Positions 28,954 through 38,761 of a stretch of 39,135 nucleotides of DNA are shown here, piece after piece (the stretch's first letter is position 1; each line of letters starts with the position of its first letter). Position numbers and translations under genes: made by a program. A model generated the notes under the pieces. That model was not told where the DNA came from. It worked only from the letters and a program-made list of their open reading frames with translations, and ran no database searches. Source of the DNA: Devosia sp. (GTDB lineage: Bacteria; Pseudomonadota; Alphaproteobacteria; Rhizobiales; Devosiaceae); NCBI GenBank assembly GCA_030680995.1, contig JAUXUM010000210.1, positions 1-39,135 of the forward strand, read 5' to 3'.

Positions 28954-29703
28954 GTGCTCGATCCTCTCGTTCTTTCAGCGCTTGCCGCTGTCGGCATGCT
29001 CGCCGGCTTCGTCGACGCCATAGCCGGCGGCGGCGGGCTCATCTCGCTGCCGGCGCTCCTGTCTGCCGGCCTGCCGCCCGTGGCCGCGCTCGCCACCAAC
29101 AAGCTGCAATCGGTGATCGGCACGGGCGTCGCCGCTTTCACCTACTGGCGCAAGGGATTCGTCGTCCTCCGGGCGCTCATCCCCGCGATCGCGCTGACCT
29201 TTACCGGCTCGCTGCTCGGTGCCTTCGTCGTGAAGCGTCTCGATACTTCCTTGCTTTCGCTCGCCGTCCCGGTCGCGCTCATCGGCATTGCGCTCTACTT
29301 CGCCTTCGCCCCAAAGCTCACCGACGCCGACAGCCATGCCAGGCTGCGCTTCCCGCTCTGGGTGCCGGTGATGGGTTTCGGTATCGGCTTCTACGACGGC
29401 GTATTCGGGCCCGGAACCGGGTCGTTCCTCACCATGGGGTTCGTGACGCTGTTCGGTCTCGGCCTCACGCGCGCCGCGGGCCACACCAAGATCCTCAACC
29501 TGATGTCGAACCTGGGGGCCTTGGCGCTGTTCCTGCCGGCGGGGGACGTGGTCTGGCCCGCCGCCATCGCCATGGCGCTCGGACAGATCGTGGGTGGCTA
29601 CCTGGGCGCACATACCGGCATCCGCTTCGGCGCCAAGCTCATCCGCCCGCTGATCATTGCCATCTCGGTGATCCTGGCGCTGCGGCTGCTGTTCTTTCGC
29701 TAG
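28954..29703 (+). CDS. TauE/SafE (TSUP) family membrane permease
   Basis: AGFVDAIAGGGGLISLPALLSAGLPPVAALATNKLQSVIGT ... GFYDGVFGPGTGSFLTMGFVTLFG; GTG start. Confidence 0.93.
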   Translation: MLDPLVLSALAAVGMLAGFVDAIAGGGGLISLPALLSAGLPPVAALATNKLQSVIGTGVAAFTYWRKGFVVLRALIPAIALTFTGSLLGAFVVKRLDTSLLSLAVPVALIGIALYFAFAPKLTDADSHARLRFPLWVPVMGFGIGFYDGVFGPGTGSFLTMGFVTLFGLGLTRAAGHTKILNLMSNLGALALFLPAGDVVWPAAIAMALGQIVGGYLGAHTGIRFGAKLIRPLIIAISVILALRLLFFR

Positions 29704-29721
29704 GGGGCGAAGACGGCACGC

Positions 29722-30123
29722 CTAGTCGGTCAGCTCCTTGCGGACGGCCGAAGCAATGAAGGCCGAGCGGGTCTGGCCCCTTTGCCGGGCCTCGGAGTCG
29801 ATGGCCTCGAGAAGCCCGAGATCCAGCGACACATTGATCCTGGTAGTTGAGCCCAAGTCGCGGACAAGCGGTATGGCCGCGACAACGGCGCCCTCTCGAT
29901 CCTCCGCGAGGTCGGGATCGGCCATGATCTCATCGAGTGTGCGGGGCGGCGGAACGGGGTCGCCGTCGGCTTCCAGCCAACGAACATGCGCAGCCAGCGC
30001 CTCAACCGCGTTGCGCGAAGCCTCGTCCAACGTGTCGCCGGCGGAGAAACAGCCCGGGATATCGGGAAAGACTACGCCGTAGGCAGAGTCGGGGTCTTTA
30101 TGGATGAAGGCTACGTAGCGCAT
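29722..30123 (-). CDS. hicB: HicB-family antitoxin
   Basis: MRYVAFIHKDPDSAYGVVFPDIPGCFSAGDTLDEASRNAVEAL and C-terminal ribbon-helix-helix-like RINVSLDLGLLEAIDSEARQRGQTRSAFIASAVRKEL. Confidence 0.9.
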   Translation of the reverse strand: MRYVAFIHKDPDSAYGVVFPDIPGCFSAGDTLDEASRNAVEALAAHVRWLEADGDPVPPPRTLDEIMADPDLAEDREGAVVAAIPLVRDLGSTTRINVSLDLGLLEAIDSEARQRGQTRSAFIASAVRKELTD

Positions 30124-30126
30124 TTC

Positions 30127-30327
30127 TCACTTCGAACTGGTTGGTAGTCCTGCCTGTTTCAAGATCGCTCCAGCAAGCCCGATTGGCAAATCCTTACGCC
30201 GGTGGGTCACCGTGGTCTTCCCCTTCTTGCCGGGATGCTCAAACTGGTGGTGCGATCCTGCGACCGCCACCAACTTCCATCCGTCGCCTTCAAGCAGCTT
30301 GATCAGCTTGCGACTGTTGCGTTCCAT
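30127..30327 (-). CDS. hicA: HicA-family toxin
   Basis: MERNSRKLIKLLEGDGWKLVAVAGSHHQFEHPGKKGKTTVTHRRKDLPIGLAGAILKQAGL; conserved GSHH motif, 3 bp before hicB. Confidence 0.9.
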   Translation of the reverse strand: MERNSRKLIKLLEGDGWKLVAVAGSHHQFEHPGKKGKTTVTHRRKDLPIGLAGAILKQAGLPTSSK

Positions 30328-30338
30328 CGCGTGGCTCC

Positions 30339-30354
30339 GTGTAACATAATACAC
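30339..30354. promoter_or_regulatory. Candidate hicAB operator/promoter
   Basis: GTGTA-acataa-TACAC inverted repeat 12 bp upstream of the hicA ATG, overlapping a TATTAT-like -10 on the minus strand. Confidence 0.4.
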
Positions 30355-30491
30355 ACTGAGTCGCTCATCAACGGTGCCGTTTGAAGTGACTTGAGAAGCG
30401 ACCGAGCGCGGCGAACACCGTGCTGCCCGCCCAAATCAACACCATCGCCAAGACGCCGGCCAGTTGGGGGTTCTCCGCATACGTGTACCTA

Positions 30492-30522
30492 CGAAAAAGG
30501 CGCGGTGTTGCCACCGCGCCTT
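30492..30522 (-). terminator. Rho-independent terminator downstream of groEL
   Basis: Minus-strand AAGGCGCGGTG-GCAA-CACCGCGCCTT followed by TTT; perfect 11-bp stem. Confidence 0.8.
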
Positions 30523-30641
30523 CTTCGAAGTCCGTGACTGGGAAGTCTGGACTAAGCTTTGGACCGGACTTCCCAGAAGTCCATGCCGCCATTCGGGCCG
30601 GCTTGACCGGCCCGAACACGTTGGGTTGTCGGGCGGATGGA

Positions 30642-32294
<1,653 letters not shown>

Positions 32295-32332
32295 TTACGA
32301 ATGAATTTGTAACCGGAAGGCAGGATGGACTA

Positions 32333-32623
32333 TCAGGCGCCGATCACGCCCATGATGTCGCTTTCCTTCATGATCAGAAGCTCCTTGCCGTCGAGCTTGA
32401 CTTCGGTGCCGCTCCACTTGCCGAAGAGGATGCGATCGCCGGCCTTCACATCGGGTGGAATGATCTTGCCGCTGTCGTCGCGCGCGCCCGGACCAACCGC
32501 CTCGACGATGCCCTCGGAGGGCTTTTCCTTCGCGGTATCGGGGATGATGATGCCGCCAGCGGATTTTTCTTCGCTGTCGACGCGCCGGACGACCACACGG
32601 TCGTGCAGGGGACGGAAGCTCAT
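32333..32623 (-). CDS. groES: Co-chaperonin GroES
   Basis: [46 protein letters not shown]...[13 protein letters not shown]. Confidence 0.98.
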   Translation of the reverse strand: MSFRPLHDRVVVRRVDSEEKSAGGIIIPDTAKEKPSEGIVEAVGPGARDDSGKIIPPDVKAGDRILFGKWSGTEVKLDGKELLIMKESDIMGVIGA

Positions 32624-32655
32624 GTCTGCTCCTATTACGCTATGGTGAATCTGGG

Positions 32656-32690
32656 CCTGTTAGCACTCGCATCTAATGAGTGCTAACAGG
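32656..32690. promoter_or_regulatory. CIRCE element (HrcA operator) upstream of groESL
   Basis: TTAGCACTC-gcatctaat-GAGTGCTAA, perfect 9-9-9 match, arms extended to 13 bp (CCTGTTAGCACTC/GAGTGCTAACAGG). Confidence 0.97.
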
Positions 32691-32897
32691 CTGGGCGGGA
32701 TATAGAGCCGGGCATCCCCGGAGTCAAGGTCGGGCCAGCGCGACAGGCGATATCCTGGTCCAATGGCCGTAATGCGCTGTTGCCGGATTTCCCCATCTGC
32801 ATGGCCCATATGCCACACTCCGGTGACAGCGGCGTGTCCGCGGTTGCATTGGAACCAGCGAGCGGCTAGTCAGCACCCTGGATTTTGCCTCGGATGC

Positions 32898-34058
32898 ATG
32901 CGCGTATTGGTTGAAGATCTGGAAACCGCCGCGGGCGCAAGGCTCGCCACGAGCTGGCAGGCGCCCGAGCTTGCCGTCATTGTCCCCAGCTACAATGAGC
33001 GGGACAATATTCCCGTGCTCTACGACAGGGTCGGCGCCGCGCTCGAGGGCATCCCCTTCGAGTTCATCGTCGTCGACGACAACTCTCCCGATGGCACCGC
33101 TGCCGTGGTCAAGGAGATGGCGCGGCGGTTCTCCAATGTCCGCTGCATCCATCGCATCGGCAGGCGCGGCCTCTCCTCGGCCTGCATCGAGGGCATTTCG
33201 GCCAGCGCCGCGCCCTTCTTCGCGGTGATCGACGCCGATTTGCAGCACGACGAAGCCATCCTGCCCCGGATGTATGCCAAAGCCATCGACGGCGACGACA
33301 TCGTCGTCGGCACCCGCTATGCCGGCGCGGGCAGTACGGGGGAGGGGCTGTCCTCGGCCCGCGAAGCCGGCAGCCGCCTCGCCACCCGGCTCTCGTCGCT
33401 GCTGACCGGCACCAAGCTGTCGGACCCGATGAGCGGCTTTTTCCTGATGCGCCGCGAGGTCTTCGACGAGGTGGCGCCGACGCTGAGCAAGGACGGGTTC
33501 AAGATCCTGCTCGACATCATCGTCTCGGCGACCCGGTTCCGCACCCGGGCGGACCGGACCCTGAGCATCGGCGAACTCCCCTACCGGTTCCGGGCGCGCC
33601 AGGCCGGCGAGAGCAAGATGAGCCCGCTGATCGTCGTCCAGTTCCTCGGCCTGCTGCTCTCCAAGCTGAGCCGCGGCCTGCTGCCGACGAGCTTCCTGTT
33701 GTTCGGCATGGTCGGCGGCTCGGGCGTCTTCGTGCATCTGGCGGTGCTCTGGCTTACCCACGAAACCATGGGTTTCAACTTCACCAACGCCCAGCTGACC
33801 GCGACCATCGTCGCGATGACCACGAACTTCGTGCTCAACAACGAACTGACCTACGCCGACAAGAAGCTGCGCGGCGGGCGCTTCTGGATCGGACTGTTGA
33901 GCTTCTATGTGGTCTGCTCGATCGGCGCGCTGGCCAATGTCTCGGTCGCCACCTGGATCTACTCGGCCAGCCCGGACCTGTTCCTCGCCGGCATCGCCGG
34001 CGCGGTGATGAGCGTGGTATTCAACTATTCGGTGACCCGCGTCTTTACCTGGCGCTGA
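32898..34058 (+). CDS. GT2 polyprenyl-phosphate glycosyltransferase fused to GtrA-like TM domain
   Basis: LAVIVPSYNERDNIPVLYDRVGAALEG, VVDDNSPDGTA, VIDADLQHDEAILPRM; GtrA-like FGMVGGSGVFVHLAVLWLTHE...NFVLNNELTYAD. Confidence 0.92.
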   Translation: MRVLVEDLETAAGARLATSWQAPELAVIVPSYNERDNIPVLYDRVGAALEGIPFEFIVVDDNSPDGTAAVVKEMARRFSNVRCIHRIGRRGLSSACIEGISASAAPFFAVIDADLQHDEAILPRMYAKAIDGDDIVVGTRYAGAGSTGEGLSSAREAGSRLATRLSSLLTGTKLSDPMSGFFLMRREVFDEVAPTLSKDGFKILLDIIVSATRFRTRADRTLSIGELPYRFRARQAGESKMSPLIVVQFLGLLLSKLSRGLLPTSFLLFGMVGGSGVFVHLAVLWLTHETMGFNFTNAQLTATIVAMTTNFVLNNELTYADKKLRGGRFWIGLLSFYVVCSIGALANVSVATWIYSASPDLFLAGIAGAVMSVVFNYSVTRVFTWR

Positions 34059-34068
34059 AGAGGATTTT

Positions 34069-34254
34069 ATGGCGGCCGAACCCACGAAACACGAGATAAG
34101 CCTCCGCCGCACCGGCGGCAGCGGTCCCAACGCACAGTGGCAGTGGGAAGTGCTGTCCGAAGGCCGGGTGCTGAAGAAGGGCACCGCCCTGGGCGAAGAG
34201 CACAAGGCCTATGCCACGGCGCGAAAAGTCAGCGAGAAGCTGGCGAAGGGCTAA
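34069..34254 (+). CDS. Small hypothetical protein, 61 aa
   Basis: MAAEPTKHEISLRRTGGSGPNAQWQWEVLSEGRVLKKGTALGEEHKAYATARKVSEKLAKG, 10 bp after the GT gene. Confidence 0.6.
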   Translation: MAAEPTKHEISLRRTGGSGPNAQWQWEVLSEGRVLKKGTALGEEHKAYATARKVSEKLAKG

Positions 34255-34262
34255 CGTGATAG

Positions 34263-34547
34263 TCAGAGTGCTTTCGGCCACTTTTGCGCGCCATGAAGCA
34301 GCCTGAGGACGATCACCGCGTTGCCGTCGACGCGGTATGCCGCGATGTAAGGCGTACGCCGAATTACCAGTTCCAGAGTCCCTGGTACACGACCGCGTCG
34401 CCCTGAATCTGGGAACTCCCGGAGCCGCTGGACCTGGTCATGGATGCGTTCATCGACAATGAGCGCAGTCTGAGCACTTTCAGTTTCCAGATAGTCGATG
34501 AGTCGGTCGCGGTCCAATTGTGCGGTCCGCGTCCATTCGACTTTCAC
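34263..34547 (-). CDS. RelE/ParE superfamily toxin
   Basis: MKVEWTRTAQLDRDRLIDYLETESAQTALIVDERIHDQVQRLREFPDSGRRGRVPGTLELVIRRTPYIAAYRVDGNAVIVLRLLHGAQKWP. Confidence 0.92.
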   Translation of the reverse strand: MKVEWTRTAQLDRDRLIDYLETESAQTALIVDERIHDQVQRLREFPDSGRRGRVPGTLELVIRRTPYIAAYRVDGNAVIVLRLLHGAQKWPKAL

Positions 34548-34852
34548 CGGCTGCCAGCCGCAATCTTACGACGGAGTTCTTCGCGGCGTTTTGCGAAATA
34601 CTCCTCCACCTCTTCCCCCGGAATCCTGGGACTTGGATCATCCAGCGCTTCCTGCACCTTGGCTCGGAACCAGGCATCGTAAGCTTCTGGATCGCTGGTC
34701 AGCTCAAACGGCAGCGCCCCCTCGTTCGCAACGCGGGTGAGCAGGATGCGGACAGCGTCGGACACGGAGAGCCCCATGCCTTCAAGTACCGCGGCAGCGC
34801 GGTCTTTCACATCCGGATCAATACGTGCCTGAACAAGTGCCGTCGCAGCCAT
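34544..34852 (-). CDS. RelB/DinJ-family antitoxin
   Basis: MAATALVQARIDPDVKDRAAAVLEGMGLSVSDAVRILLTRVANEGALPFEL; overlaps the toxin start by 4 bp; start 34852. Confidence 0.9.
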   Translation of the reverse strand: MAATALVQARIDPDVKDRAAAVLEGMGLSVSDAVRILLTRVANEGALPFELTSDPEAYDAWFRAKVQEALDDPSPRIPGEEVEEYFAKRREELRRKIAAGSR

Positions 34853-34907
34853 TTCGGTTCTCCTTCGAGAACCAAGTGTAATGCAAACGTATGACGCCTG
34901 CGAGTCC

Positions 34908-36353
34908 CTAAGCCGCGCCCTTGCGGTCCGCGCCCGCCTCGGCCCAGGCCTGCCGCTTGCGGTAGATGGTGGAGGGGCTGAGCTCCAGCGCCGCGGCGGC
35001 AAGCGCGATGTTGCCGGCAAAGCTCTGGATGGCGTCTTCGATGATGCGCTGCTCCTGCCGCCACATTGGCAGCACCGGCTGCTTCTTCGGCGCCGGTGCC
35101 GCGGCCTCCTCGCGCACCAGACCAAGGCTCTCGATGTCCGCCGCGGCGATCATCTCGGCGGTGATCTCGCCGCCGTCGAACATCACCACCAGCCGCCGGA
35201 CGAGGTTTTGCAGCTGCCGCACGTTGCCCGGCCATTCCCGCGCGATGAGCAGGTTCGCGGTCTCCGGCGAGAAGCCCGAAAACAACTTGTGTTCCTCGCG
35301 CGCGAAGCGCTCGAGGAAGTGCCGGGCCAGCACCAGGACATCGGCCGGACGCTGCCGCAGCGGCGGCAGGTGGATCGGCAGCACGTGCAGCCGGTAGAAG
35401 AGGTCTTCGCGGAACTTCTTCTCGGCGATGAGCTGCATCGGGTTGCGGTTGGTGGCGCAGATCACCCGCACATCGATCTGGCGGACGCTGGCTTCCCCCA
35501 CGCGGCTGACCGCGCCGGTCTGCAGGAACCTCAATAGCTTGCTCTGCAGGCTCAAATCCATCTCGCCGATCTCATCGAGGAACAGCGTCCCGCCATCGGC
35601 GAGTTCGGCGGCACCCTTGCGGTCTTCGTGTACCCCGGTATAGGCGCCGCGGGCCACCCCGAAGAGCTCGCTCTCCATCAGGTCACGCGGGATTGCCGCG
35701 CAGTTTATGGCCACGAAGCGCTTGTTGGCGCGCGGGCCGCGTTCATGCAGCGCCTCGGCGCAGACGTCCTTGCCCGATCCGCTTTCGCCGGTGATGAAGA
35801 CCGGGACCGAAGAGGGAGCGATCCGCTCGATCTGCTCGTAGACGAACTGCATCTGCGTCGAGGCGCCGACAAACCCCGCAAAGCGCTCGCCGCGTTCGGG
35901 CGCGCCCGTCTCGATGGTTAATGCCCTGGCCTTGCCGTGCCGGTGCGCCAGCTCGCCGATTCTGGCCGCAAAGGCGGGGCCGCTGATCGGCTTGGCAATA
36001 TAGTCGTGGGCACCGGCCCGCATCGCCTCCACCGCTGCCGAGACCGAGGCCCCGTCCGACAGCGCGATCATCAGCGCCCCCGCCGCCAGTTTCACCAGCC
36101 GGGCCACCGCGTCCTCGGTCTGGGCGGCGAGGTCGCCCAGACTGGAAAGGTCAACCAGCACAATGTCATAGTTCTGGTTGCGCAGCATCTCCGCAGCCTG
36201 TTTGCCGTCGCGGGCAGCCACGATCGCCGGCTCCGCGAGGAAGCAGTTGCGCAGGTGCTCCGCCGTCACCCTGCCACTTGCCGGATCGCGCTCGATCAAC
36301 AGCAGCCGCGCGGCGGCATCCGAACCGGGTCCGGAGCGGAGAAGCATGGTCAT
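34908..36353 (-). CDS. Sigma-54-dependent response regulator (NtrC-like: receiver, AAA+, Fis-type HTH)
   Basis: Receiver region DIVLVDLS; Walker A GESGSGKD, GTLFLDEIGEM, NRNPMQLI, C-terminal NIALAAAALELSPSTIYRKRQAW; start 36353. Confidence 0.92.
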   Translation of the reverse strand: MTMLLRSGPGSDAAARLLLIERDPASGRVTAEHLRNCFLAEPAIVAARDGKQAAEMLRNQNYDIVLVDLSSLGDLAAQTEDAVARLVKLAAGALMIALSDGASVSAAVEAMRAGAHDYIAKPISGPAFAARIGELAHRHGKARALTIETGAPERGERFAGFVGASTQMQFVYEQIERIAPSSVPVFITGESGSGKDVCAEALHERGPRANKRFVAINCAAIPRDLMESELFGVARGAYTGVHEDRKGAAELADGGTLFLDEIGEMDLSLQSKLLRFLQTGAVSRVGEASVRQIDVRVICATNRNPMQLIAEKKFREDLFYRLHVLPIHLPPLRQRPADVLVLARHFLERFAREEHKLFSGFSPETANLLIAREWPGNVRQLQNLVRRLVVMFDGGEITAEMIAAADIESLGLVREEAAAPAPKKQPVLPMWRQEQRIIEDAIQSFAGNIALAAAALELSPSTIYRKRQAWAEAGADRKGAA

Positions 36354-36464
36354 GTGTTTCCCTGGGTCCTTGTTGCTTGCCCTGATTGTTGACGAACACG
36401 GTAAATAATCCGTTTTGAACCGTTGCTTCAGCGCCAAAGCTTCCGGCTGGTTTCCGGCAATGCT

Positions 36465-37745
36465 ATGGCTTCGATGTCGAGTCCGTTCTTGGTCACTGGA
36501 AACGCGAAGCTGCTCGTGCAGGGTTTGGTTTATATCTTCATAGCGCTAGCCGCCCTCGGTATCGCCGGCGCCGCCTATTTTGGCCTGACCTTTTCACCCA
36601 TCGAGGCTTTCGTGACGGCCGTCGCTTTCGGCTGCTTGGCCGTGATGCTGCTCGAACGCACGCTGCGGCAGCGCGCCGAAGCCCGCCTGGAACGCGCCAT
36701 CGAGGATCTCTCCCGTCTGCTCTCGACCGATGCGCAGGCCGGCGCGGTGCTCAGCCAGAGGATCAACGCCTTGGCCGACGCCAATGCGGGCAGCCGGCTC
36801 GAAGCGATCGAAGCCGACATTTCCGTGCTCGGCACGGTCGTCCGTCAGGTGGCCGAAGCGGTTGCCGAGATCGATGAAGCGCAGCGCCATGAGGGATTTG
36901 CGCCTCCCGCTCCGGCCGAAGCCGAAAGGCCGGATGAAGACACGTTTCCCGAACCGGTGATCCCGATCGAGTTGTTGAAGGAAGCGATCGCGGAGAACCG
37001 CATGGTCTGCCACATCGAGCCGGTCATAACGCTGCCGCAGCGCCGGCCGCACGGCTACGACATCGTGCCGCGCCTGATGATGGAGCACGGCGGTCTCGCC
37101 GATCCGCCCGATTTCATGCCGCGTCGCGGCAGCGACGAGGTCGTGCAGCGGATCGAGGCCCAGGTCCTCGGGGAAGCCATCGTCATTGCCCGCCGCGCCC
37201 GCACCAGCGGGCAGCCGATCCGGTTGTTCGTGCCGTTGTCGCGCGCCTCGATCAGCGATCCGAACGCGGTGGCGCAGATCTTCGCCTCGCTCGACGCCAA
37301 CCGCGCCATCTCCGATGCGCTGATATTTGCCGTCACCCAGGCCGAGTGGACCGCGATGCCGCAGAGCGAGAAGTCCGTCCTGTCCCAGATCAACCATCGC
37401 GGCGCCGCCTTCTCGCTTCTGGCCGCGGCATCGCTGCGCGTCGATTTCGGCGAACTCGAAGGCACCGGCTTCACCAGCGTACGCTTCGACGCCACGCGCT
37501 TCCTGCGCGATCCCGAACAGTTCACCGATTTCCATACGGCCGACATCGCGCCCTACGCCAGGCGCTTCCATATCGATCTGGTGGCGACGGGCATCATTGA
37601 CGAGCAGCAGCTGCTGACCTTCTTCGAGGATGGCGTCGTGCTGGTCCAGGGGCCGCATATTTCAGGACCGGGTCCGGTACGGCCCGATTTGCTGGTCGAG
37701 CGGCCGGTGACTTCTGCCGCCCCGCGTCGCGCGGAGGCGCAATAG
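36465..37745 (+). CDS. Membrane-anchored degenerate EAL-domain protein
   Basis: Two N-terminal TM segments, coiled region, EAL-fold domain from about IPIELLKEAIAENRMVCHIEPVITLPQRRPHGYDIVPRL to EDGVVLVQGPHISGP; catalytic residues replaced. Confidence 0.8.
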   Translation: MASMSSPFLVTGNAKLLVQGLVYIFIALAALGIAGAAYFGLTFSPIEAFVTAVAFGCLAVMLLERTLRQRAEARLERAIEDLSRLLSTDAQAGAVLSQRINALADANAGSRLEAIEADISVLGTVVRQVAEAVAEIDEAQRHEGFAPPAPAEAERPDEDTFPEPVIPIELLKEAIAENRMVCHIEPVITLPQRRPHGYDIVPRLMMEHGGLADPPDFMPRRGSDEVVQRIEAQVLGEAIVIARRARTSGQPIRLFVPLSRASISDPNAVAQIFASLDANRAISDALIFAVTQAEWTAMPQSEKSVLSQINHRGAAFSLLAAASLRVDFGELEGTGFTSVRFDATRFLRDPEQFTDFHTADIAPYARRFHIDLVATGIIDEQQLLTFFEDGVVLVQGPHISGPGPVRPDLLVERPVTSAAPRRAEAQ

Positions 37746-37840
37746 CGCCGGGGCGAGAAGTCCTTGCCGCGGCGGCGGGAATCTCTGTTAGAGAGCGGCA
37801 ACGAAGCAACGGAGAATCCCGTTCCAGCGGGATTGGTGCG

Positions 37841-38704
37841 GTGGTCCAGATGCATGCTCTTGCCGGTCTCAGCGAAATCAGCTCGGGTTACGATGCGGTG
37901 CTCAGCGACGTCTGGGGCGTCGTCCACAACGGCGTTGCGGCGCACCCTTCGGCTGTAGAGGCGCTGCGGTCCTACCGCCAGTCGGGGGGCAAAGTGGTGC
38001 TGATCACCAACGCCCCAAGGCCGTCCTCGGCGATCGTTCCGCTGCTCGACCGGTTGGGCGTCGCGCGCGACTCCTACGACGCCATCGTCTCCTCCGGCGA
38101 CGCGACAAGAGCGATGATCTCGGAATACTCCGGCAAGGTCATCCACCACGTCGGGCCGCCGACCGAGGACGATGCGCTCTACGAGGGGCTGAACGTCACC
38201 CGCGGCAGCGCCGAGGCGGCCCAGGCAATCGTCGTTACCGACCTCGATACCGATGACGACACCCCCGACATGTACAATGAGCGGATCACGCTCTGGCTCA
38301 GCCGCAACCTGCCCATGATTGCCGCCAATCCCGATCGCGTCGTCGAGCACGGCGAGCGCCTGATCTATTGCGGCGGCGCGCTGGCCGATCTCTACGAGGC
38401 CCGCGGCGGCATGGTCCGCATGGCGGGCAAGCCCTACCGGCCGATCTACCAGGAGGCGCTGCGACTTGCGGAGACGGCGGCCGGCCGGCCCATCCCGCGT
38501 GAAAAGCTCCTCGCCATCGGCGACAGCGTCCGCACCGACGCCATCGGCGCGGCCGGCTTCGGTATCGACCTCCTGTTCGTCACCGGCTCCATTCACGCCA
38601 GCGAGCTAGACGCCTTTGGCAAACCGGACCCGGAGGCAATTCATCGCCTCGTGGCGCCCAGCGGGGTGAGGCTGGCGGGCTTCATGCCGCGGCTGAGCTG
38701 GTGA
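37841..38704 (+). CDS. HAD-superfamily hydrolase, TIGR01459-like
   Basis: YDAVLSDVWGVVHNGVAAHPSAVEALRSYRQSGGKVVLITNAPRPSS; KLLAIGDSVRTDAIGAAGFGIDLLFVTGS. Confidence 0.9.
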   Translation: MVQMHALAGLSEISSGYDAVLSDVWGVVHNGVAAHPSAVEALRSYRQSGGKVVLITNAPRPSSAIVPLLDRLGVARDSYDAIVSSGDATRAMISEYSGKVIHHVGPPTEDDALYEGLNVTRGSAEAAQAIVVTDLDTDDDTPDMYNERITLWLSRNLPMIAANPDRVVEHGERLIYCGGALADLYEARGGMVRMAGKPYRPIYQEALRLAETAAGRPIPREKLLAIGDSVRTDAIGAAGFGIDLLFVTGSIHASELDAFGKPDPEAIHRLVAPSGVRLAGFMPRLSW

Positions 38705-38761
38705 GGGTCCTTGCGCGGCGCGCCGTTTCTTGCCATTGAACGCGCGCAAATTTCGGCGGGT

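Noticed and set aside
30368-30619. 83-aa minus-strand ORF with hydrophobic C-terminus (VLAMVLIWAGSTVFAALG)
   Set aside because: Overlaps the groEL terminator hairpins and has no plausible start for the hydrophobic part; too weak to call a gene.
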